Source: JBKPFU01 sp046728975
Lineage (GTDB): Bacteria; Actinomycetota; Thermoleophilia; Gaiellales; Gaiellaceae
DNA: 8,263 nucleotides
Reading direction: 5' to 3'
NCBI GenBank assembly: GCA_046728975.1
Contig: JBKPFU010000204.1
Coordinates: 1-8,263 of the forward strand
Made by a program: the position numbers and the translations under genes. The notes beneath the pieces are model-generated. The model was not told the origin of the DNA. It saw only the letters and a program-made list of their open reading frames with translations, and did no database searches. Shown here in pieces: positions 1 to 5,727 of the stretch (position 1 is the first letter of the stretch; every line of letters begins with the position of its first letter).

Positions 1-1524
1 CAGGTGCAGAAGTTCGACCCGTATCTGAACGTCGACCCCGGCACGATGAGCCCGTTCCAGCACGGCGAGGTGTTCGTGACGGAGGACGGCGCCGAGACCG
101 ATCTCGACATCGGCCACTACGAGCGCTTCATCGACGAGAACCTCTCGCGCAACTCGAACCACACCGCCGGCTCGATCTGGGAGCGCGTGATCCGCAAGGA
201 GCGGCGCGGCGAATACCTGGGTTCGACCGTTCAGGTTATCCCGCACATCACCAACGAGATCAAGGAGCGGATCCGCAGCGCCTCCGAGGCGAGCGACTGC
301 GACGTCGTCGTGACAGAGATTGGGGGCACGGTCGGAGATATCGAGTCGCTGCCGTTCCTCGAGGCGATCAGGCAGTTCCGCCGCGAGGCCGGCGCGGAGA
401 ACGTCTGCTACCTCCATGTGACGCTCGTCCCCTTCATCGAGTCGGCCGGCGAGCTGAAGACGAAGCCGACGCAGCACTCGGTCAACGAGTTGCGCCGCAT
501 CGGTATCCATCCCGACATCGTCGTCGCGCGGTCGCGCGACCCGATCTCGCCTGACATCCGGGACAAGATCGCGCTCTTCGCCGATATCGATCCGCGCGCC
601 GTCGTCTCGAACCAGGACGTCGAGGACCTGTACCTGGTGCCGTCGGCGCTTCAGGCGGAAGGCCTCGACGCACTGGTGTGCGAGAAGGTCGGGCTCTCGA
701 CGCCCGAAGCGGAGCTCGGGGAGTGGCTTCGCCTCACCGAGCAGATCGCGGCGCGCGACGGCGAGGTGCGCATCGCGCTCGTCGGCAAGTACGTCAAGCT
801 GCAGGATGCCTACCTCTCGGTGCACGAGGCGCTCAAGCACGCCGGCGTCGAGCACGGCTGCTCGGTCAGCGTTCGCTGGTTCGATGCGGAGGGCTTGTCG
901 CTCGACGAGGCGACGGCCGAGCTCGAGGAGGTCGACGGCGTGCTCGTTCCCGGCGGGTTCGGCTCCCGCGGGTGGGAAGGCAAGATCCTCGCCTGCCGCG
1001 TTGCCCGCGAGCGCGGGATTCCGTATCTCGGCATTTGCCTCGGCATGCATGTCGCGGTGTCGGAGTTCGCACGGCACGTGGTCGGCCTAGACGGGGCGAA
1101 CTCGACGGAGATGGACCCGGAGACGCCGTACCCGGTGATCGACCTGCTCCCCGAGCAGAAGGAGATCGAGGATCTGGGAGGCACGATGCGCCTCGGGGCG
1201 CAGGCCGTCGAGCTGGCGGACGGGACGCGGGCGCTCGCGGCCTACAACGAGGTCGTCATCAACGAGCGGCACCGCCATCGCTACGAGGTCAACAACCACT
1301 TCCGCCAAGGCCTGGTCGATGCCGGGCTCGTCGTCAGCGGCACGTTCCAGGAAGGTCGGCTGGTCGAGATCGTGGAGCTTCGAGACCATCCGTGGTTCGT
1401 GGCCAGCCAGTTCCACCCGGAGTTCAAGTCGCGGCCGACGCGGCCGGCGCCGCTTTTCCGCGACTTCGTCGGCGCGGCCGTCGTCCGGGCGCGCGAGCGC
1501 GCCGCGTTCGCCGTCGAAGCCTAA
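1..1524 (+). CDS. pyrG: CTP synthase (glutamine-hydrolysing), 5'-truncated by window edge
   Basis: PyrG makes CTP from UTP, ATP and glutamine-derived ammonia, the last step of pyrimidine nucleotide synthesis, in the cytosol. The reading frame is open from base 1. The first residues align near residue 37 of E. coli PyrG, so about 36 N-terminal residues, including the P-loop lysine, lie off the window; the GTG at 4 is an internal valine codon. The synthetase domain shows NVDPGTMSP, the GAETDLD metal site (second Asp, codon 106-108), EIGGTVGDIESLPF (Glu codon 316-318) and the nucleotide-binding KTKPTQHS. The class I glutamine amidotransferase domain starts near base 770. Its triad is Cys in GICLGMH (codon 1036-1038) with His and Glu in FHPEF (codons 1414-1416 and 1420-1422). 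Every catalytic residue that can be seen is present, so the enzyme should be active. The TAA stop lies inside a probable promoter for the next gene. Confidence 0.97.
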   Translation, partial: QVQKFDPYLNVDPGTMSPFQHGEVFVTEDGAETDLDIGHYERFIDENLSRNSNHTAGSIWERVIRKERRGEYLGSTVQVIPHITNEIKERIRSASEASDCDVVVTEIGGTVGDIESLPFLEAIRQFRREAGAENVCYLHVTLVPFIESAGELKTKPTQHSVNELRRIGIHPDIVVARSRDPISPDIRDKIALFADIDPRAVVSNQDVEDLYLVPSALQAEGLDALVCEKVGLSTPEAELGEWLRLTEQIAARDGEVRIALVGKYVKLQDAYLSVHEALKHAGVEHGCSVSVRWFDAEGLSLDEATAELEEVDGVLVPGGFGSRGWEGKILACRVARERGIPYLGICLGMHVAVSEFARHVVGLDGANSTEMDPETPYPVIDLLPEQKEIEDLGGTMRLGAQAVELADGTRALAAYNEVVINERHRHRYEVNNHFRQGLVDAGLVVSGTFQEGRLVEIVELRDHPWFVASQFHPEFKSRPTRPAPLFRDFVGAAVVRARERAAFAVEA

Positions 1525-1527
1525 GAT
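1522..1527 (+). promoter_or_regulatory. -10-like element TAAGAT for a leaderless M20 mRNA
   Basis: TAAGAT fits the actinobacterial -10 consensus TANNNT. Exactly six bases (1528-1533) separate it from the ATG at 1534. A -10 hexamer normally ends at -7, so transcription would begin on the A of the ATG and give a leaderless mRNA. No Shine-Dalgarno sequence precedes the ATG, which agrees with this. The first three bases of the element are the pyrG stop codon. I see no TTGACA-like -35 element about 17 bases upstream, which is common for such promoters. Motif and spacing are seen; promoter function is inferred. Confidence 0.5.
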
Positions 1528-1533
1528 CACGCC

Positions 1534-2667
1534 ATGTCAGCTGTCGCGGGGTCCGACGTCGTGAGCCTGTTCACGGAGCTGGCAGTGCTGCCGAGCCCCT
1601 CCACGGCCGAGCGGAAAGTCGCGGACCGCGTCATCGTCTATCTCCGCGCGGTGGATCTCCAGGTCGACGAGGACGACGCCGGCGAGCGGCTCGGCTCGAC
1701 CATGGGGAACCTCTACTGCCGGCTCGAGCCGACCGAGGACGGGGGCACGCCGATTTTCCTCTGCGCCCATCTCGACACCGTGCCCCCGACCGCCGCGATC
1801 GACCCGACGCTCGACGACGGCGTCATCCGCAACGCCGGCGGGACGATCCTCGGCGCCGACAACAAGTCGGCGGTCGCGGTCATGCTCGAGGCGGCCCGGC
1901 GGGTGGTCGAGGAGAAGCGTCCGCACGCAGGGGTGGAGTTGCTGTTCACGCCGATGGAGGAGGTCGGGCTGCGCGGCGCTGAAGCCTTCGACCACACCCG
2001 CTTCCGCGCTTCCGTCGGGTTCGTCTACGACCACGCGGCGCCGGTCGGCGACGTCGTCCTAGGGGCGCCGCACCAACGCAAGATCGACGTCGAGTTCCAC
2101 GGCCGTGCAGCTCACTCCGGCATGTACCCGGAGGAGGGCCGGTCGGCGATCGCGGCGGCAGGGAGAGCGATCGCGGACCTGAGGCTGGGTCGCCTCGACG
2201 ACGAGACGACCGCCAACGTCGGGCAGATCGCCGGGGGAACGGCGCGCAACGTGATCCCGGATCACTGCACGTTCACGGCGGAGGCGCGCTCGCACGACGA
2301 GCGAAAGCTGGGGGAGGTCGTGCAGGAGATGCTCGACACGATCACGTTCGCGGCGGGCACGGCGGAATGCGATGTCGAGACGCGGGTCGAGCAGGCCGCA
2401 CGCGGGTATCGGTTCCGCAAGGACGATTTCCCGGTCCGGCTTGCGTGCGCGGCGCTCGAGCGATCCGGCTTCACGCCCCGCTTGATTCTGAGCGGCGGCG
2501 GCGCCGACGCGAACGTCTTCAACGAGCGGGCGCTCCAATGCCTCAACCTCGCCAACGGGATGGAGAACATCCACACGCCCGACGAGCGAATTGCCGTCGC
2601 CGACCTCGAAGCGATGGTCGAGGTCACGCTGGCGCTGATCGACGAGGCACGTGCCGCTAACGCTTAG
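1534..2667 (+). CDS. M20 family zinc metallopeptidase, PepT/YqjE-like
   Basis: This 377-residue protein is a cytosolic dinuclear metallopeptidase of the M20 family, most like B. subtilis YqjE and related peptidase T-like proteins. Such enzymes remove N-terminal residues from short peptides, but the substrate cannot be read here. The metal and catalytic residues are all visible: His79 and Asp81 in CAHLDTV, bridging Asp109 in GADNKSA, the Glu142-Glu143 pair in MEEVGLRG (general base plus ligand), Asp166 in VYDHA, and His347 in NGMENIHTPDE. The dimerisation (lid) domain runs from about residue 180 to 290 and has the typical GRAAHSG and GGTARNVIPD stretches. There is no signal peptide. The ATG at 1534 is nine bases after the pyrG stop and gives the expected N-terminus. 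The 3' end overlaps the next gene by 17 bases. The family is certain; tripeptidase activity is not. Confidence 0.92.
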   Translation: MSAVAGSDVVSLFTELAVLPSPSTAERKVADRVIVYLRAVDLQVDEDDAGERLGSTMGNLYCRLEPTEDGGTPIFLCAHLDTVPPTAAIDPTLDDGVIRNAGGTILGADNKSAVAVMLEAARRVVEEKRPHAGVELLFTPMEEVGLRGAEAFDHTRFRASVGFVYDHAAPVGDVVLGAPHQRKIDVEFHGRAAHSGMYPEEGRSAIAAAGRAIADLRLGRLDDETTANVGQIAGGTARNVIPDHCTFTAEARSHDERKLGEVVQEMLDTITFAAGTAECDVETRVEQAARGYRFRKDDFPVRLACAALERSGFTPRLILSGGGADANVFNERALQCLNLANGMENIHTPDERIAVADLEAMVEVTLALIDEARAANA

Positions 2668-3634
2668 GCGCGGCACCGTCACCGCGATCGTCGAGCGTTT
2701 CGAGGGGCTGGCGCGGATCGAAGTCGACGGAGCGTCGTGCATCGCCTACCCGCAGGTGACCGGCCCTGTTGCGCTCGGAGACGAGGTGGTCGTGAACGTC
2801 CAGGCGCGCGAGCTCGTGCTCGGGTCGGGCGGCTTCGACGTCCTGTACGCGAACCTGACGCGAGGGCTCGAGCTCGCCGCCGCTCCCGAAGCGCACGTGA
2901 TGAAGGTCCCGTACACGCCGCTGCAGTTCGCGGTGCGGCACGCAGAAGAGGACGCCGCGGCCGTGTCCGAGCTGGATGGGATGCCGGTCGTCTGCTGCTC
3001 GCTGCACAGCCAGCTGGCGCCGGCGTGCGCGGCGCTCGAGGGGCTGGACGTCGCATACGTCCAGGTGCCGGGCGGCGCGCTGCCGGTCCCGCTGTCCGAC
3101 ACGGTTCGTGCGCTTCGCGAGCGTGCGTTGGTCAAAGCGACCGCCTCCGTAGGCGCCTGCTTCGGCGGAGACGTCGAGTGCGTCACGGACGCGTCGGCGC
3201 TGGCGTGGGCGGCGCAGCAAGCGATGGACGCCGTCGTCGTGGCCCTCGGGCCGGGAATTGTCGGGACTGCGTCGAGACTCGGGCACGGCGGCGTCGCGGC
3301 TGCGGAGGCGGCGAACACGGCCGCGGCGCTCGGCGGCTCGCCAGTTCTGGCCGTGCGCGTCTCTGAAGCGGACGAGCGGGAGCGGCATCGCGGCGTCTCG
3401 CACCACACGCGCGCGGTCGTCGAGCTTTGTCTCGGCAGCGTCGCCGTCGCGTGGCCGCAAGGGCTGACGGCGCCGTCGTGGCTCGAGGCCCGGGAGGAGG
3501 TCGACATCTCCGACTGGCGCGAGGCCTGCGACGGGCTCCCGCTGTCGCACATGGGGCGCGGGCCCGACGAGGATGCCTGGTTCTTTGCGTCGGCCTACGC
3601 GGCCGGGAAGCTGGCGCGAAGCCGGGCTCGCTGA
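2651..3634 (+). CDS. DUF3866 family protein, function unknown
   Basis: This 327-residue protein matches the DUF3866 family, which I know from Actinobacteria and Firmicutes and which has no established function. The N-terminus (about residues 1-55) looks like a small beta-rich domain with LRRGTVTAIVERF and GDEVVVN. The rest is alternating alpha/beta with glycine-rich motifs: GPGIVGTASRLGHGG (about 200-214), then AAALGGSPVLAVRVSEADER and HRGVSHHT with His251 and His252. No signal peptide or membrane segment is evident. The start is the GTG at 2651: the next in-frame candidate is about 100 bases later and would remove the conserved N-terminus. A GAGG at 2644-2647 may serve as ribosome site. The gene begins inside the last codons of the peptidase gene and its stop shares a base with the next ATG, so the three genes are probably translated from one mRNA. 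Clustered Gly and His suggest ligand or metal binding, but that is a guess. Confidence 0.85.
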   Translation: MPLTLRRGTVTAIVERFEGLARIEVDGASCIAYPQVTGPVALGDEVVVNVQARELVLGSGGFDVLYANLTRGLELAAAPEAHVMKVPYTPLQFAVRHAEEDAAAVSELDGMPVVCCSLHSQLAPACAALEGLDVAYVQVPGGALPVPLSDTVRALRERALVKATASVGACFGGDVECVTDASALAWAAQQAMDAVVVALGPGIVGTASRLGHGGVAAAEAANTAAALGGSPVLAVRVSEADERERHRGVSHHTRAVVELCLGSVAVAWPQGLTAPSWLEAREEVDISDWREACDGLPLSHMGRGPDEDAWFFASAYAAGKLARSRAR

Positions 3635-4407
3635 TGGAGGAACGCCGGCTGGGGCCGGTCGTCGGGCTCGGTACGTGGAACACGTTCGGCGGCGACGCCG
3701 ACCTGGCAGGCGAGGTCGTCGGCGCGGCGCTCGACGCGGGGGTGCGGCTGTTCGACTCCTCGCCGATGTACGGCGCGGCAGAGCGCTCGCTCGGTGCGAC
3801 GCTCGAAAGTCGGCGCGACGGAACGAGCGTCGCGACCAAGATCTGGACCAACTCCGTGGAGGAGGGGCGAGCGCAGCTCAACCGGCAACTGGACTGGTTC
3901 GGTCGCGTCGAGATCGAGCAGGTTCACAACCTCGTCCTCTGGCGCGACCATCTGCCCTGGCTCGAGGAGGAGCGCGCCGCCGGCCGGATCGGCAAGCTCG
4001 GCGTGACGCACTACGACGCGCGTGCGTTCGCGGAGCTGGAGAAGGCGCTTCGCAGCGGCCGCTTCGAGACCGTCCAGATTCCGCTGAACCCGGGGGAGCG
4101 GGAGGCGGAGCAGCGGATCCTGCCGCTGGCGGCCGACCATGCCGTCCCGGTGATCGTCATGCGACCGCTCGGCGGGCCGCGTTCGTTTGCGCCGCCGTCA
4201 GAGGAGGAGCTCGCGCCGCTCCGCGAGCTCGGCGTCGAAACGTGGCCCCAGGCGCTGCTGAAGTGGGCGCTCTCTGACGAGCGGGTCGACGTCGTCATCC
4301 CGGCGACGCGCGATCCCCACCACGCCCGCGAGAACGCCCGAGCCGGCCGGCCGCCCTGGCTAGGTCCCGAAGAGCGTGCGCTCGTGGAGCGACTCGCAAT
4401 CCGGTGA
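3634..4407 (+). CDS. Aldo/keto reductase, compact form
   Basis: This 257-residue protein belongs to the aldo/keto reductases, cytosolic NAD(P)H-dependent TIM-barrel enzymes that reduce carbonyls to alcohols. The catalytic tetrad is complete: Asp41 and Tyr46 in FDSSPMYGAAERSLG, Lys69 in VATKIW, and His98 in EQVHNLV. GKLGVTHYDA and VIPATRDPHHARENA are the usual late-barrel and cofactor-phosphate segments; the Arg in ATRDP suggests NADPH. It is shorter than the common 270-330 residues, apparently because barrel loops are trimmed, since both ends look whole. The ATG at 3634 overlaps the DUF3866 stop in TGATG. The frame stays open upstream to a start codon at 3427, but that part is arginine-rich and lies over DUF3866, so I reject it. 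No ribosome site is visible, which suggests translation by coupling. The substrate is unknown. Confidence 0.9.
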   Translation: MEERRLGPVVGLGTWNTFGGDADLAGEVVGAALDAGVRLFDSSPMYGAAERSLGATLESRRDGTSVATKIWTNSVEEGRAQLNRQLDWFGRVEIEQVHNLVLWRDHLPWLEEERAAGRIGKLGVTHYDARAFAELEKALRSGRFETVQIPLNPGEREAEQRILPLAADHAVPVIVMRPLGGPRSFAPPSEEELAPLRELGVETWPQALLKWALSDERVDVVIPATRDPHHARENARAGRPPWLGPEERALVERLAIR

Positions 4408-4421
4408 AACGGCCCCCTCGG

Positions 4422-4427
4422 TAGGGT
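4422..4427 (+). promoter_or_regulatory. Candidate -10 element TAGGGT upstream of ald
   Basis: The 30-base gap between the reductase stop and ald contains TAGGGT, which fits TANNNT, ten bases before the ATG at 4438. A start six or seven bases downstream would leave a leader of only about three or four bases. There is no Shine-Dalgarno sequence in front of ald. The spacing is looser than for the M20 gene and deoB, so this is a weaker call. Ald may instead be read from the upstream genes. Confidence 0.3.
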
Positions 4428-4437
4428 TCGCCGCGCG

Positions 4438-5562
4438 ATGAAGATCGGCGTCGCCAAGGAGATCAAGCCCGACGAGTACCGCGTCGCACTGACGCCCGCT
4501 GGCGCACGGGAGCTGATCCAGAGCCGGCATGAGGTCGCCGTCGAGGCCGGCGCCGGCGACGGAAGCTCCTTCCCCGACCCGTCCTACGAGGCCGTGGGCG
4601 CGCGGATCGTCTCGGCGGACGAGGTGTGGGAGGCGAGCGAGCTCGTGCTGAAGGTGAAGGAGCCGATCGAGTCGGAGTACCGGCGGCTGCGCGAGGACCT
4701 GGTTCTCTTCACGTACCTCCACATCGCTGCCGACGAGCCGCTCACCCGCGCGCTGATGGAGAGCGGGATCACGGCGGTCGCGTACGAGACGGTCGAGTCC
4801 AACGACCGGAAGCTGCCGCTGCTGGCGCCGATGAGCGAGATTGCCGGCCGCCTCGCGGCGCAGGCGGGGGCCTATTTCCTCGAGAAGCCGCTCGGAGGTC
4901 GCGGTCTGCTGCTGGGCGGCGTCGCCGGGGTGGCGCCTGGAAAGGTCGTGGTCATCGGCGGCGGCATCGTCGGCTACAACGCGGCGGTGATCGCGCTCGG
5001 CCTGGGCGCGAACGTGACGATCCTGGAGCGCTCGATCGACCGGATGCGCCACCTCGAGGAGATCCTCTCCGGCCGCGTCAGCCTCTTGATGTCATCGAGC
5101 CTGCAGATCGAGGAGTCGGTTGCGGAGGCGGATGTCGTGATCGGTGCCGTGCTCATCCCCGGTGCACTCGCTCCGAAGCTGATCACGCGGGAGACGATTG
5201 GCGCGATGAAGGACGGCGCCGTCCTCGCCGACGTCGCGATCGACCAGGGTGGCTGCGCGGAGACGTCGCGCCCAACCACCCACAGCGACCCGGTCTACGT
5301 CGTCGACGGCGTCACGCACTACTGCGTCGCGAACATGCCGGGCGCAGTGCCAATCACGTCGACGAAGGCGCTCACCAACGCCACGCTCCCGTACGTGGAG
5401 GCGATCGCCGAGCACGGACTGGTCGAGGCGGTCGCGCGCGACCACACGCTCGCGCGGGGAGTCAACGTCCTCGACGGCAAGATCACGTACGAAGCCGTCG
5501 CCGAGGCCCATGGCCTCGACTACTCGCCGCTCGACGACGTGCTTCCGCTCTCGCCCGTCTAG
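4438..5562 (+). CDS. ald: Alanine dehydrogenase
   Basis: Ald interconverts L-alanine and pyruvate plus ammonia with NAD(H), linking alanine use to central carbon, nitrogen and redox balance. The 374-residue length matches the family (about 371). The N-terminal signature MKIGVAKEIKPDEYRVALTP carries substrate Arg15. Other key residues are Lys74 in LKVKEP, His95 in YLHIA and Asp269 in AIDQGG, which correspond to Lys75, His96 and Asp270 of the M. tuberculosis enzyme. The Rossmann motif GGGIVG is at 174-179. Where M. tuberculosis and B. subtilis Ald have Asp at the end of the second Rossmann strand, this protein has Glu197 followed by Arg198; Glu there usually still means NAD. The C-terminal region has the typical NMPGAVP and TNATLPY. 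The ATG at 4438 fits the family start exactly. The gene ends four bases from the stop of a small gene on the opposite strand. Confidence 0.97.
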   Translation: MKIGVAKEIKPDEYRVALTPAGARELIQSRHEVAVEAGAGDGSSFPDPSYEAVGARIVSADEVWEASELVLKVKEPIESEYRRLREDLVLFTYLHIAADEPLTRALMESGITAVAYETVESNDRKLPLLAPMSEIAGRLAAQAGAYFLEKPLGGRGLLLGGVAGVAPGKVVVIGGGIVGYNAAVIALGLGANVTILERSIDRMRHLEEILSGRVSLLMSSSLQIEESVAEADVVIGAVLIPGALAPKLITRETIGAMKDGAVLADVAIDQGGCAETSRPTTHSDPVYVVDGVTHYCVANMPGAVPITSTKALTNATLPYVEAIAEHGLVEAVARDHTLARGVNVLDGKITYEAVAEAHGLDYSPLDDVLPLSPV

Positions 5563-5566
5563 GCGT

Positions 5567-5707
5567 TTACGCCGGCTGCTGTTCTTTCTTTTTCTTGTCC
5601 TCGGGGTTCGGGCTCACCTTGACGACGAGCCACGTCACACCGGCCGCGATCGAGATCACGCACACGATGAAGATGATCAACCCGATCAGGCCCAAGACGG
5701 TCTCCAC
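5567..5707 (-). CDS. Small single-pass membrane protein (46 aa), uncharacterised
   Basis: The minus strand here encodes a 46-residue protein from a GTG at 5707 to a TAA at 5569-5567. After METV comes an uninterrupted hydrophobic stretch to about residue 29 (LGLIGLIIFIVCVISIAA, then GVTWLVV), then the polar tail KVSPNPEDKKKKEQQPA. The tail is lysine-rich, so by the positive-inside rule the C-terminus should be cytosolic and the short N-terminus outside. About nine codons in ten end in G or C; the exceptions are one Gly codon and Lys and Glu codons in the tail. That pattern indicates a real gene. No ATG or other start lies between the GTG and an upstream in-frame TAG, and an AGG six bases upstream is a weak ribosome site. 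It is tail-to-tail with ald and head-to-head with deoB and fills the only sizeable gap in the window. Function unknown; small size suggests an accessory or regulatory membrane peptide. Confidence 0.7.
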   Translation of the reverse strand: METVLGLIGLIIFIVCVISIAAGVTWLVVKVSPNPEDKKKKEQQPA

Positions 5708-5715
5708 GACCGACC

Positions 5716-5721
5716 TAGAAT
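5716..5721 (+). promoter_or_regulatory. -10-like element TAGAAT for leaderless deoB mRNA
   Basis: TAGAAT fits the TANNNT consensus, and six bases (5722-5727) separate it from the deoB ATG at 5728. The geometry is the same as at the M20 gene and predicts a transcript beginning on the A of the ATG. There is no Shine-Dalgarno sequence in the 20-base gap, which agrees with leaderless translation. A -35 element is not evident. It overlaps the oppositely oriented element at 5717-5722. Confidence 0.55.
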
Positions 5722-5722
5722 A
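5717..5722 (-). promoter_or_regulatory. -10-like element TATTCT for the small membrane gene
   Basis: Read on the minus strand, bases 5722 to 5717 are TATTCT, another TANNNT hexamer, nine bases before the GTG at 5707. A start six or seven bases downstream would give a leader of two or three bases. It shares five base pairs with the deoB -10 element, so one short AT-rich patch may drive both genes. The hexamer is seen; its use is inferred. Confidence 0.35.
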
Positions 5723-5727
5723 GCCCG

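Noticed and set aside
4..6. GTG as the start codon of pyrG
   Set aside because: It corresponds to an internal valine. The frame is open to base 1, and the conserved N-terminal nucleotide-binding segment must lie upstream of the window.
678..1982. Long plus-strand open frame crossing the pyrG stop and the M20 start
   Set aside because: It gives an arginine- and glycine-rich composition with no motifs and overlaps two clear genes. It is a frame shadow of GC-rich coding DNA.
2657..3550. Minus-strand open frame of about 297 codons opposite DUF3866
   Set aside because: The product is an Arg/Asp-rich low-complexity type with no family match I recognise, while the plus strand carries a conserved protein.
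3427..3633. Upstream in-frame extension of the aldo/keto reductase
   Set aside because: The extra 69 residues are arginine-rich and lie over the DUF3866 gene. The ATG at 3634 gives the correct family N-terminus and a TGATG overlap typical of coupled genes.
4415..4426. CCCT/AGGG hairpin between the reductase and ald as a terminator
   Set aside because: The stem is only four base pairs with no T-run, and it overlaps the candidate -10 element. Chance is the simpler explanation.
5619..5624. TTGACG as a -35 element for deoB
   Set aside because: It is about 90 bases upstream of the deoB -10 element, far from the needed 16-19 base spacing, and lies inside the small minus-strand gene.
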